From Lasiosphaeria ovina (Eukaryota; Ascomycota; Sordariomycetes; Sordariales; Lasiosphaeriaceae): a stretch of DNA of 64,000 nucleotides. Below, piece by piece: positions 37,753 through 49,982 of the stretch. The stretch spans positions 5,022,001 through 5,086,000 of the forward strand of contig JAULSN010000001.1 in the NCBI GenBank assembly GCA_033439765.1, given 5' to 3'. The notes under the pieces were generated by a model that searched no databases, was not told the DNA's origin, and saw only the letters and a program-made list of their open reading frames with translations. A program made the translations under genes and the position numbers. The first letter of the stretch is position 1, and each line of letters begins with the position of its first letter.

Positions 37753-38339
37753 GATCCCAGCCTACAACAAACGCCTGGCTGCTTCCTGATGAGCTCCTAC
37801 GGTTGACCTGTGGCGGTTTAATGGCGGTCTGTGTTCTAGGCCTCTTGGGGCCCTCTCTTTTCTTTGTCTTGTGAGGGAAAGGGGTGGATTGGTGTACGTT
37901 AATGTGATGGTAGCGGCTGTGATTTCTTAAATCCCTTTTAATCTCTCATCGGATACGGTTTTGGGGAAACGGCTGCCTTTGTATTCGCAGAACCGAAAAG
38001 ACTTCCTGATAGAATTTACAGGTGTACGGCGGACCATCAGGGTGCTTCCAAGTTTTTGAAAGTAAAATAAACAATAATTGTGCAGAACAGCCATTGTGAA
38101 GCTACGTTAGGTGTGTTGGAGGTGCCTATGAAAAGGGGCTTCATGTGACCACTCAGGTGACGTTGAAAGGAGGGTGGTCTGTGCGCAATTCAACTCCCAA
38201 ATGTGGTGTTGTGTGGGGAAGAAAGCCACCTGCGAATTGGCAACGTCGCGAGTTGTACTTCGTACTTCGCACAAGGCCTCTGAACCACGGCCGACTCTCT
38301 CCAGGTTTCCCTAGCTCAGCTCCCGTCGCCCTGCCCACC
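37753..38339. other. Intergenic region between telobox Myb gene and SEC21
   Basis: This 587-bp spacer has no supportable gene. It holds the 3' flank of the Myb gene and the promoter and leader of SEC21, which are transcribed in the same direction. Confidence 0.65.
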
Positions 38340-41300
38340 ATGAACTACGGCAAAAAGGACGAGGATGCCGACACGGGTCTGGTCAAGATTGACCGGACCC
38401 AGGTATTTCAGGAAGGTGAGCGCGCATCCCGCCACAAGTCCTCCCCCAGGCGCTTTACACACACCTGTGGAGTTGTAGCTAAGTGAAATGGCGGTCCGCA
38501 GCTCGACTGTTCAACACGTCTCCCATCCAGCCGCGACGATGCCGCATCCTCCTCACCAAGATCGCCCTGCTGCTCTACACGGGCGAGAGGTTCCCCACAA
38601 ACGAGGCCACCACGCTCTTCTTCGGCATCTCGAAGCTCTTCCAGAACAAGGATGCCAGCCTACGCCAAATGGTGCATCTGGTTATCAAGGAGCTGGCCAG
38701 CTCCGCCGAGGACATCATCATGGTCACGAGCACAATTATGAAGGACACGGGCGGTAGCACGGATATCATCTACCGTCCCAACGCCATCCGTGCGCTTTGT
38801 CGTATTATCGATGTAGGCCGTTGCTCCTCTTCCTTGCGTGGTCTTGGTCTCTAGACCGAGCTGACCCTGTGCCCCCAGGCCACCACAGTCCAGTCTATTG
38901 AGCGTGTCATGAAGACGGCCATTGTCGACAAAAACCCTTCAGTGTCGTCTGCTGCGCTCGTCTCGTCGTATCACCTCCTCCCAATTGCGAAAGACGCGGT
39001 CAGGCGGTGGCAGAGCGAGACTCAGGAGGCGGCGGCAACCACCAAATCGTCCGGCGGCTTCTCTCTGGGCTTTTCTTCGTCCTCGAGCAACATCCCAGTC
39101 AACAACTCGACCATGACCCAGTTTCACGCGATTGGGTTGCTATACCAGATGAGGATGCACGACAGGATGGCGCTGGTCAAGATGGTGCAGCAGTTTGGTG
39201 TAGCAGGCGCAGTCAAGAACACGGCTGCGCTCGTTATGCTCGTCCGCCTGGCGGCCCAGCTGGCCGAGGAAGATCCCCAGCTCAGGAAGCCCATGGTGCA
39301 GCTACTGGACGGCTGGCTGAGGCATAAGAGTGAGATGGTCAGCTTCGAGGCGGCCAAAGCCATCTGCGATCTGCGCGACGTCACGGATGCCGAGGTGACT
39401 CAGGCCGTTCACGTCCTCCAGCTCTTTCTGCCATCCCCTCGCGCTGTCACCAAGTTTGCTGCGCTCCGCATACTCCATAACATCGCCTCATTTAAGCCGC
39501 ATGTTGTCAACGTGTGCAACCCAGATATCGAACTCCTCATCTCCAACAGCAACCGCTCGATTGCCACCTTTGCCATCACCACACTGCTCAAGACAGGCAA
39601 TGAGGCCAGCGTTGACCGGCTGATGAAACAGATCTCCGGCTTCATGTCGGAGATCACAGACGAGTTCAAGATCACCATTGTTGAGGCGATTCGGACTCTT
39701 TGCCTTAAATTCCCTAACAAACAGGCCGGCATGCTCCAGTTTCTTAGTGGAATTCTGCGCGACGAGGGTGGCTACGAGTTCAAGCGCGCGGTAGTAGAGA
39801 GCATGTTCGACCTCATCAAATTCGTCCCGGATTCCAAAGAAGACGCTCTTGCTCATCTTTGCGAGTTCATCGAGGACTGCGAGTTTACGAAGCTGGCTGT
39901 CCGCATCCTCCATCTTCTAGGCCTCGAGGGTCCCAAGACCTCTCAGCCCACCAAGTACGTTCGGTATATCTACAACCGTGTCGTATTAGAGAACGCAATC
40001 GTCCGCGCTGCTGCTGTTACTGCTTTGGCCAAATTTGGCGTCGGCCAAAAAGATCCAGAGGTAAAGCGAAGCGTCGAGGTCTTGCTCACTCGATGCCTGG
40101 ACGATGTCGACGACGAAGTCCGAGATCGTGCAGCTCTGAACCTCAGGCTCATGAAGGAGGAGGACGATTTGGCGAACAGATTTGTCAAGAACGGTAAGTG
40201 CTCCCTCTTGCTCCTCAGCCCGTCTCCCGTTGAACAAGTTAATGGTCCTGGCCCTAACGAGCTACAGATAACATGTTTAATTTGCATTACTTTGAGCATC
40301 AGCTGGTTATGTATGTCACATCGGACGACAAGTCGGCTTTTGCAACGCCATTTGATCTTTCCAAGATACCAGTCGTCACTCGCGAGCAAGCAGACGCCGA
40401 AGATAGGACCAAGAAACTCACGGCTACTACGCCCTCACTTAAGCCGCCAAAGATAGGCCCGGCCAAACCCGTTCTCACGGGCACCGAAGCTGTTGCCTCT
40501 GCCTCGGCGGCGGCCTTGAAGCATGCGCAGGAGTTGATGCGCATCCCCGAGATGAAGGAGTTTGGCAGTGTTCTCAAATCGTCCTCGGTTGTCGAACTAA
40601 CAGAAGCAGAAACTGAGTACGTGGTCTCAGTTGTGAAGCATATCTTCAAGGAGCATGTCGTACTCCAGTACGAGGTCAAGAACACCCTTCCGGCAACAGT
40701 CTTGGAGAATGTCTCTGTTGTGGCTACCCCGTCGGACGAAGAGGAACTCGAGGAGGTCTTCATCATCCAGGCCGAGAAGCTCGAGACAGATGTGCCGGGC
40801 AAGATTTATGTGGCATTCAAGAAGATCAACGGCGAAGGGTCATTACCTGTCTGCACCTTCACCAACATCCTCAAATTCACCAGCAAAGAAATCGACCCTA
40901 CGACCAATAAACCCGAAGACTCGGGCTACGAAGATGAGTACGAGGCTACTGAGTTCGACCTGTCTGGGAGCGATTACGTCATACCTACTTTCGCCAGCGA
41001 TTTTGCCCATATCTGGGAGCAGGTGGGCGCTGCAGGAGAAGAGGCGGAGGAGACGTTGCAACTAAGCGGCGTTAAGAGCATAGCAGGTATGTGCAGTTTC
41101 GGCGGTTTACGTCTATACGAAACGAATTGAGCTAACAATGCGATTCAGAGGCAACGGAACAATTAGCCAAGACGCTATCGCTGCAGCCACTGGAAGGAAC
41201 AGACGTTCCAGTCAACCAGACAACACACACTCTCAAGCTCTTTGGCAAGACAGTCAATGGGGGAAGGGTAGTGGCGAACATCCGAATGGCTCATTCTTCA

Positions 41301-41381
41301 AAGTCGGGAGTCACGACCAAGATCACGGTGAGGAGCGAAGAGGAAGGTGTGGCTGCTCTTGTAGTGGGATCAGTTGTTTGA
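38340..41381 (+). CDS. SEC21: Coatomer subunit gamma (gamma-COP)
   Basis: Five exons, 38340-38415, 38502-38812, 38879-40193, 40268-41086 and 41149-41381, encode 917 aa, normal for the family. Introns are 62-86 nt with GTGAGC, GTAGGC, GTAAGT and GTATGT donors. Gamma-COP is part of the COPI coat F-subcomplex that buds retrograde Golgi-to-ER vesicles and binds dilysine cargo and Arf1. The N-terminal adaptin-type alpha-solenoid (about 25-545) starts with A-R-L-F-N-T-S-P-I and contains L-L-Y-x-G-E-R-F and T-A-L-A-K-F-G. A linker with K-P-V-L-T-G follows. The C-terminal appendage (about 620-917) has V-V-E-L-T-E-A-E-T-E-Y-V-V and ends V-A-A-L-V-V-G-S-V-V. The start at M-N-Y-G-K-K-D-E-D matches fungal homologues. 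Likely essential and constitutively expressed. Confidence 0.97.
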
Positions 41382-42531
41382 TAACAATAGATGACTGCGC
41401 GGTATTGTTTCATAAAATCGAAAAGGATCTGTCGAGGCTTACAGGTTGTTGGTCACCTCCAAGACTTGCTCCGCTACTGGCCTTTATAGACTTTGGTTAG
41501 GTTGATAAGAGAAAAGGCGTCCCGTAAGAAGGGCCATCGCCTGGGGAAGAAACGGCAAAGGCGTAACGAAGCGAGTAATTCATTTTTTCACCCATGCAAG
41601 CCAGTGAGGTACCGACCTGTATTGCGAGAGCGATGCCATACCCAGCAGCGCAAGCGATCGGCTCTCCAAACATCTGTTTCTTGATGGTGTAATACCAAAT
41701 TTAGGGACTGGTCGTCAAAAAGAAGGGCTGGGATACCCATACACGAAGTATTCTGAAGTCTGGAATTACAGGATTATACGGAGTACACAGTATTTGGTCA
41801 AACTCTTTCCTGTAACTGAAGTACCTGGGTACAATTCATGACGGTTTATTTTCCCCCGCCCCGTTTGTTGAGAGGCAATCCTCTCTCAGTTCCAAACATC
41901 AACGACGATAGATAAGGTATACTCCTAGAAAGCACAAACATGACTCGCCCGGTCTAGATTTAAACGTACATGTCTACTAGGTACCGGTAGGAAGGCAAGG
42001 TACCCAGGTGGGTTAGGTTTAGAATATACGTACAGTATATCTGAAATGCGCAGCTGACGGAGAATCCCGGGCACATTTGGAGAAAGGTCCGTCGGGCTTG
42101 GCGGCGGTCTTGGAGAAGGGCAGGCGCAAGTTAGATTGAACAGGGGTGAAAGGAAATTATGACGCAGTGATCTCCCGAACAGCAGAGGACACCACACCAC
42201 CCAAAAAAAAATCATGGGGCGCGACGCGGTGCGGCACTTGGGGTCGTGAAAATTTCCAACTTTTCCGGGCCGGGCATGCTCTTTGATGATCCACACTTCT
42301 CAGGGTTTATTTCTTTGACCCTCACCCTTCTATCTTCTCATCCCAGTCGCTCTGTCGCTCAACAACTCTCGGAACATTGCATGTTCAACGGACCGGCACA
42401 TCAGCGAAGCATCTCTCCAGAAGCACGCGTCCTGGTTGGCTTGGCTCCCGCATAGCCCCCGGCAATAGCAGTCGGTATCGCAGCGAAGTCGCAGTCGAAT
42501 CCTCGAAATCGCGAGCAAAGCAGTCGCCATC
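41382..42531. other. Intergenic region upstream of the phosphotransferase gene
   Basis: Contains one exact TACGGAGTA motif (41777-41785), a GTACAGTAT-type motif near 42030, and a C/T-rich leader before the next start codon. No gene is supportable. Confidence 0.6.
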
Positions 42532-43934
42532 ATGGTCTACGTACGGCAGGAATTCCTGCCCAACTTGAAGCAATATAAGTACTCGTCGGTCGACCATTCG
42601 CTGCTTTCGAAATACGTGCTGAAGCCATTCTACACCAATGTCGTCATCAAATGTTTCCCCATGAACATGGCTCCCAACCTGATCACGTTGACGGGCTTCA
42701 TGTTCGTCGTCGCAAACTGCCTGACTCTGCTTTGGTACAACCCAACACTCGACCAAGATTGCCCCTCGTGGGTCTACTACAGCTGGGCCGCTGGCCTATT
42801 TCTGTACCAGACTTTTGATGCTGTCGACGGCACCCAGGCGTAAGTCCACCATGCACTCAAGAACATGTTGAAAACAGATGCTGATTATGTCCCCCGTCGC
42901 GCAGTCGCCGTACCCATCAGTCCGGCCCCCTCGGCGAACTTTTTGATCATGGCGTCGACGCCCTCAATACGTCGCTCGAGGTCCTTCTCTTCGCTGGCTC
43001 GCAGAACATGGGACAGGGTTGGAAAACGGTCGCAACCCTCTTTGCGAGCCTGCTGACATTTTATGTTCAAACCTGGGACGAATACCACACCAAGACGCTG
43101 ACACTCGGCATTGTCAATGGCCCTGTTGAAGGCATCCTAATCCTTGTCGGTGTGTATGCGCTCACCGGTTACATGGGTGGCGCGCATTTTTGGCAACAGA
43201 GCCTGCTGGCCACCTTTGGTGTTTCGCAGACCACGGCGGGTTTCACCATCCCCAGCATCTTGTACGACTTCTCGTTCACCGACTGGTACATGGTACAAGG
43301 CATCATCGTCCTCGTTTACAACACTGTCGAGTCGGCCAAGAATGTCATCAGGGCGCGCCGGGCACGCGGCGACAGAAGCCGCTATGCGCTCTTCGGTCTA
43401 TTCCCCTTCTTCGCCGCCTGGACCCTCATAATCACGTATCTGGCTCTGCAGCCTAACATTCTGCACTGCCACTTGGTGCCCTTCGTCATGTTCGCCGGTC
43501 TCATCAACGCATATAGCGTTGGCCAGATGATCACGGCGCACCTGGTCAAGCTCGAGTTCCCCTACTGGAATGTCATGGTAGTTCCCCTGTCCTGGGGCGT
43601 CATTGACTCGCTTGGCCCTCTCATACTGCGCTATTCCCCTGTGCCTTGGCTGGGCTGGCCCTCGGCTCTAGGCGACGGCGTCTACCAGGTCGCGTTCATG
43701 TTCTGCATGCTTGGCATGGCCATCGGCGTTTACGGCAGCTTCGTCGTCGACGTCATCGTCACAATCTGCGACTACCTCGACATCTGGTGCCTTACCATTA
43801 AGCACCCCTACGTTGAGGGCCTCGACGGCGAGAAGTCTCTGCAAGTCAATGGTAATGCCAAGAAGGCCGCTTATCCCAACGGCAAAGGGAAACACGCTGC
43901 CTACATGAACGGGAATGGAAAGAAGTCGGAGTAG
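42532..43934 (+). CDS. CPT1: Choline/ethanolamine phosphotransferase (CDP-alcohol phosphatidyltransferase)
   Basis: Two exons, 42532-42839 and 42905-43934, encode 445 aa; the 65-nt intron (GTAAGT...CAG) falls inside the catalytic motif. The enzyme transfers phosphocholine or phosphoethanolamine from CDP-alcohol to diacylglycerol at the ER/Golgi membrane, the last step of the Kennedy pathway. The full catalytic signature D-G-x2-A-R-x8-G-x3-D-x3-D is present: D99, G100, A103, R104, G113, D117 and D121. The N-terminus (Y-K-Y-S-S-V-D-H-S-L-L-S-K-Y) and P-N-L-I-T-L-T-G match the family. About eight hydrophobic helices follow. The tail is a short Lys/Asn/Gly-rich repeat (Y-P-N-G-K-G-K, Y-M-N-G-N-G-K) ending K-K-S-E. 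Choline versus ethanolamine preference cannot be told from sequence, so the symbol is provisional. Confidence 0.94.
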
Positions 43935-45397
43935 CGGATACGTGGATGTTGCGGTGGTGATTTCTCTTCCTCTTCCAATCCGTTGTAACCAAGTTGTTTG
44001 GCACGCAGATTTGATTTTTTTGCCGATTTGGTTCAATTCTGCCTTGTGCTAGCCGACGGATACCCTTTTTAATCGAGAATTTCCTCTGGTTTTTGGAGGC
44101 TAGGTGGATTGCTTCGCGCACATTATTGGAGGGAAAGGAGAGATGCATATACGGATGGACAGCCTGTTTTTGTTACTGGGAGGGTGGACTGGCGGATGAT
44201 AGATGCTGGTGCGGGAGGGAATGAGCATTTGATGGACGATAGGACGGAATTTTTATTTATGGGTGGGAGTTATCTGGAGTACACGACATATAGCTATTTA
44301 TCAAGATACCTAGGTGTATATTGGAGGTTTATCAGTCGAAGTTCGGGGGTAACCTGTCTATATGGGCTCTCTATTTAATTGGAGCAGGGGGCGTCGAGAT
44401 TAAGAGCGTGTTCCTCTAAATTTTCTCCATTTTGTTGCTAAGATACCAACTCGTTGCTTATTTATCTACGGCTTTTATGAGGAAGCTTGGTGTCTTCGAC
44501 AGGAGATTTGCATATGGTGAGGAAAAACAGGTTTCCAAACCCCCTTGAATCGAACTCCGATCAAACCAGTGTCAACTAACTGTAACTCCTAGTTTCTTGT
44601 TCCAAATCTCCAGGAGAGAGAAATGCATATGTATATACCTATATACCAGGTAATCATACCCCACCCAGCTTTAACCGCAAGACGAGACTAGGCTAGAGAA
44701 ATGCAGAAGGGAGGAGAAGACAAGGCAGTAAGTAGGTTCCCCAGAAACAACCTCAACGAGTAATACCGCTACTCCGAGGTGGGCAGACTTCTTTGACTCC
44801 CACACATTGCCTTCTTTTGACACCAAGAGACCCCAATCCCGGTAGTAAACAACTCCTTGGGCTTGTTTCCACTACCCCAAAAACTCATTCCCAAAGGTAC
44901 AAAAGATCCAAATCTTTGTCAATGCAACACTTTGATACGTCATGAGAGCGCCCAGGCCGCAAAGGTGTTCGTTTGTTGGTAAGTCGAAGAGACGGCTAGG
45001 TTCAATTTTCGAACCAGGTAGGCTTCCTCTGGGCCCTCTCAGACCTGTCGAATTCGCGTCTCGAACGACAACCCACAACAACTTGGCTCGAGTATGCCTG
45101 CAAAGCAGGTGTATGGCGACTGTGTCCCACACTCCACCAGCCCCATTGACTTCAAAGGGTATCCTCCAAGAACTCATCGAAGAACATCTTCCGTGATTCA
45201 TATCAGTCCAATACGATGGTAATGATCATCCATCTCTCCGTTTTGCTAAAGACGAGCAATTGATATCAAAGCTCTGTTATTCGAAATGTATATGCGTAGG
45301 TAGCATATTAATTTTCCGGCGTAAAATAAAAGGGTGGCGGCGTTCAATCGGCGACGGTGAGGTATGTGACATATATCCGAGCCGAGTTGTGTTGCCG
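43935..45397. other. Intergenic region between two convergent genes
   Basis: The stretch holds the 3' flanks of the phosphotransferase (plus) and the bZIP gene (minus). A TACCTAGGT string lies near 44307. A short plus-strand frame at 44942-45196 and its minus-strand shadow have no recognisable features. No RNA gene was recognised. Confidence 0.55.
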
Positions 45398-46706
45398 CTA
45401 TAGTAACTCATCACAACCACTAGCGACGCTTTGCTCGATGGCCTCGATAATGGCTCTTTCCTCAAACACAGGGCCTTGCCCGTCACATTTCGCCTGGGGT
45501 TTAAGTCGGTCGCTAACGTCGCCTATGTCGACAAGGCCACGCTTAAAAAGGTCGTGGCTGATGATCAAGTCCCAGGTTGCACCAGCGGCGAGCAAACGCT
45601 CGCCGTCGTTGCTTGTCACGATTCGGTGGCTCGGGGTCTTGTTGGCGTGGTTTTGGAGAACATTAGAGTAGAAGTCTTTAGGGTTATACGACATGGGCCC
45701 CGTCGTCGTAGGTGTTGAGTTGGACCCCGGCGACCCGCCAGTGCCGCCTGCCAGTGTCGTTGCCCTCAAGATCTCGTTTTCTGTGCTCATCTTTTGAAGG
45801 TCTCGCTTAAGCCGTTCGTTCTCTGTCGCCGTCTGCTGCTGGGCTTGCTCTAGCTGCTGCAGGCGGGTTTCCAAGTCCTTCACATGTCGTTCTTTGCGCT
45901 CTCGAAATGCCCGTTGACTAATTAGAAAGCGAATTAGATTTTGTTAGAGGAAGACACGAAGGCAAGGAGAGTGTGCGTGGCTGCAGGCCTAGGATATGGA
46001 GACGGACGCTGGCTCGTGGGAAATATTATGGTTGTATAATGGGAACTAGTAGAGATGGAGCAATCTGCGACTTACGCGGCACGGTTTTGAGCTTTGCGCC
46101 TCGACTGAGCTGGTGTTAGCTCGTCCTCGTCGGAATTGGAGCCTTGCCTGCGACTCTGCTCGTCCGTCTCCGCCTTGGTGAGAGGAAGGAGGTCACCGGC
46201 TGCGCCGGTAGGATGCGTTGCGCCATTCACGGGCTGGACGGCGGGATGCTGGCCCGGCGGCGTGGGCGGGGCCGGAAATGCAGGTTGTGCATTGAATTGT
46301 ACGTAGTTGTCGTAGTTCTGGAATTGATCGTGAGGCAGTCCGTTGGGGAATTGTTCAAAGACCTCCTGAGTAATGATTGTGTAAGCCTCACGTACGCAGG
46401 ATAGAAGGTGCGCTACTGGCTGCGCGGATGCACGGAATGCGGAGACGCGCGAGCAAAGGCGCTGTGGAGAGCCAGCTGGAACAGGTATAAGTCCGAGACA
46501 GCGCCCATCGAACTCAACAGAGCGCTTTCCTTTTCTAATAAACTGTACACTGTCTCTCAAGCCAAGGGTGCGCAACCTACCGGAGGGGATGTGGTATTGA
46601 AGTCGTCTGAAGCAACCGAATTGGAGTGCGAAGGCGTGAGGGGAGGGATGCCTATGAACGGGTAAGGCTGGGCCGTTGGAAAGTATGTTGCGTGCGTAAA
46701 GTCCAT
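45398..46706 (-). CDS. kapC: AP-1-like bZIP transcription factor (KapC type)
   Basis: Three exons, 46706-46581, 46365-46076 and 45917-45398, encode 311 aa. Introns are 215 nt and 158 nt. The N-terminus has F-I-G-I-P-P-L-T-P-S-H-S and S-D-D-F-N, which I associate with KapC-like fungal factors. The basic region Q-N-R-A-A-Q-R-A-F-R-E-R-K-E (about 131-146) is the YAP/AP-1 form with Q-x-x-A-F, split by the second intron after N-R-A. A leucine zipper of about five heptads follows (L-E-T-R-L-Q-Q-L-E). The C-terminal block H-R-I-V-T-S-N-D-G-E-R-L-L-A-A-G and I-S-H-D-L-F-K-R-G-L-V-D is conserved in the group. There is no clear Cys-rich redox domain like that of Yap1, so an oxidative-stress role is only possible. 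Confidence 0.9.
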
Positions 46707-46958
46707 AGTGATGACGCTGCTGTTGTCCTTGCCGGTCCGAGTCTGATTTCCTGTTTCACTGGACGTTGAGATATCCAGCTCGCTAGGTACTAGCTTGTTG
46801 GTGGGCAGGGGAAAATGTGCAAAAATGACTGCCTCTTGACGACGCGACGATCAACAGTTGGGGTCGTGGTAGATGGTCGAGAGGATGAGGGGATGGGAAC
46901 ACGAGTTTATTACCTTTCGCATACGGATACATTGGGGGATAGGGACTGCTCAGGTTTT

Positions 46959-46973
46959 GGGGGGGGGGGGGGG
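46959..46973. repeat. Poly-G tract (15 G)
   Basis: An uninterrupted run of 15 G on the plus strand, about 253 bp upstream of the bZIP start codon, followed by CC and GGGG. It reads as poly-C in the sense of the bZIP gene. Confidence 0.9.
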
Positions 46974-49962
46974 CCGGGGTCCGCTGTGCGGAGCTTGGAC
47001 CATACTTAACAACTACCCACATCAATGAGGGGTCAAGCAAACCTGGGCGCCCTGGAGTGGGAGGGAATGGGAGGGAGAGGGACCTGAGGCGCCAACACGA
47101 CGCCGTTCACCATCGCTGCGTGCCGTGTGGTCGAGACTTCTGTGGAGGCTGTCCCTGCGTCACAAGTCAGGCAGAACCTCGATAACACTCACATTACTAT
47201 TTGGGGAGGTACCTAATACCGAGTACCCCATCCAATGAGCAACGCCGCAAAGGCACTGAGGAACCTTAGGCAGGACCAGGGCAGAGGCGACGGAGGAAGC
47301 TTAGGTCAGGTAGCTGACGGTTTTTTCGTCTTCCAAGCAGGCCGAATCGGGACACAAACGAGGCAGCCTCTACATCTCCATCAGCGCCAGAATGGGTCAG
47401 GTTCATTGGCTGCACTCAGAGGCATTGCCAAGCGCTTTAAAACGCCACCCAATGGCAACCTGCCTGTTTTTCTTCAGCAAGCTTACAACACACTGGTCCA
47501 CAGGGCACGAAAAGGGCCAGATAGAATCTTGGGATCTCGATGATGCTGTGGGCTGGAGGGAAATATGCAATGGTCATTACTAAGGCCCGTCTGCAGTGGA
47601 TGTCATGTCAGTGAATGGGAGGAGCGTCGCCTAGCTCCGCACTCAACCCCGAGCGAGAACATACGGATACTACCTTTTGGGGAAAATTAGATCGTCGGAT
47701 GAAAAGAACCTGACAGGCCTACCTGTCGAGCCATAGGTACATAAGAGGAACATAAGTATGGTACATACACACCTTAGAATATCATTCTGGAATCTCTCCA
47801 TATGTTGTCCATTCGGGGGCTTCCAGCGCAGCGAACTCAAACAATCTAGATGCCCGTATTCATGTGCATACCTACATGATAAAGTGTCTATCGTACAGTG
47901 TAGTGATAATTAGGTACATAGGTAGGTATATACAGTTTCCCCATGGAATACGCTCTCCACCGCCGACCGTTGATCTCCCTCAGGGGGGTGCTCTGGATGG
48001 AAAGTCGGGCAACATGTTGCTGGGTACACACAACAGCTGGATTGTAAACATGGCCGCCTTCTCGAGCCTTCATGCCAAGATGGTTCTGCCTGCTTCGCAG
48101 CCTCTGCCTGGGTTCTCACATCATATCTCGTCAGAGAGATTCTGAACCCATCTCACCTCTGAGGCTCAGGTTGCCTCTGGTTCCAAAACGAAGGCGCAGG
48201 GCTTACAAGTAACATCTCGTTGAAGCTGCAACACGTCCTTCCGAACGCAGGGAGTTGTAGAAAGTTTGGCCGCTGTGGGATTGAACAAAATCTCCGAGAG
48301 AAGGCCGTTCAGGCTGTTACTCTTTCCCGGTGGCCCAACGAAGACCAGATCTTATCCTATCCCTATGCCCAGACCGACAAAGAGCCAGCTGTTTCTGAAG
48401 GGGCCTCGAACAGTACCACGAGGTTGACCGACCACACAAGCACAATTTTTGTCTGGTTGTCCCGGGCTAAAGAGGATTTCTTGCAGCGGCTGTCATGAGT
48501 GTCTTTGCGGCTGGATTACTTCGCATCAGAGTGACTGATAGAGATGCCGTACCTAGCTGTACTGTACATACACTGCATTTTCCGGGAACCAATAGAAAAC
48601 TGAAAACAGAGAACTCGGTTGCGCAGGGAACTTGCAGACGGACCCTAGTCGGGGGGAAAGTACCTTACCCTCGCAATCTTTAATCGGGGAGATGCCGAAG
48701 AGTCATCGCCGTTAGCCTTGTCAGGCTGAATTCTTCATTTTCTGTCAAGAGTATTCCGTATTGGTGGCAGAACCAGATACCAACCTTACCTACCTCCTCT
48801 CTCTTCAGATCGGCTGCTGGAACGATCCAGCAAATCAGCATGTCTCTTTGCCAGCCCGTCATGATTCCGTGACAGATGTTAATACTCAACAAATGCTGGT
48901 TGTCGGTTCATTGTGCTGCTTTGTGGGGCGCCCTCGGTCGTCTGGGTCTGGCTACCTCCCTAACCCTTCAAGAAAGGAGGAAACAAACGTCTCTGTCCAT
49001 TCACTTTCTCAGAAGAGGATATCTGACAAGCTCCGCCAAGCCTGTCCCATCCCGCACTTTCATTTTGAGCTTACAGATTCAAAAATAGAAACGCTTACAG
49101 ATAGCTAGCTAAGGTGGGGGCTAGAGGTGCACCCCCTCCTCTCAGGGGCAACTTCATGGTTCGCGGTGGGTATACCTTACACAACCGAACTGGCATTTCT
49201 GTTAGTCTAGTACCAACGGAAAAATCCTCGGCCAGCATGTTTTCTCACGGCCTCGAGATAAAATATTGTGCAAAAAAGTGTCGGTGTCGAAGAAAAGCCC
49301 GGCTTGACCCAAAAATCGACGCCAATCAGCGTTTACACTGTTTATGCTTGGAAAATTCACGCAACAGGCCATGGGGGTTGAGCAGTGTCGTGCTAACGAT
49401 CTCACCAGCGCAAACAAGTACCTTCAATTACAGAATTCTTGTTTCAAGGATACTGTTAGCCTGCCTAGCCCCCAAAACGATCTAAGATTTCAAATGTCGC
49501 TGAGACTTGGTGGGTTTATTTGCTTGAGGTCCGAAAAGACATCATCCCGGCAAGCCTCATGTGTACCCCGTATTGAAGTCGGACAAGGCCCTGAGGGGGA
49601 GGTCTCCAGGTTTCGATGTCGCATCGTCAGCATTGGCCGGCCCTTTCCATGTTGCCATGACGGAAGAGCTAACTCGGTGGATCAACGAACACGGGCTATT
49701 ATTTCCAGAAAGGGCCGCCAAGGTCTCACGCTTGGCTTTTTGCCGTGGTCCCCACGAACCATGGGATAAGCCTGCGCCATCAATTCAAAGTTTTATTCGT
49801 TCCAGACCCCAAACCGCCGAGAAGACCAAAGGAAGGAATAGCCAAGCCGGGCCCACGCTAGGTCTCAAGCTCGTTTTGCGCCCCGTAGGGCTGAGTTAAA
49901 GAAACCAGAGCGGATACCGCCAAAGGCGCAGGTTGGTGCTTGCACTAGCGCGCGGACGCTAG

Positions 49963-49982
49963 CTAGGTAGGTATCTACCTAG
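49963..49982. repeat. 8-bp perfect inverted repeat, 4-bp spacer
   Basis: CTAGGTAG and CTACCTAG are separated by GTAT. It belongs to the ACCTAGGT-rich motif class seen elsewhere in intergenic DNA of this window. Confidence 0.75.

Noticed and set aside
44540..44575. Second B-box-like string (GTTCGATTC on the minus strand)
   Set aside because: The flanks do not form a T-stem and no A-box lies upstream.
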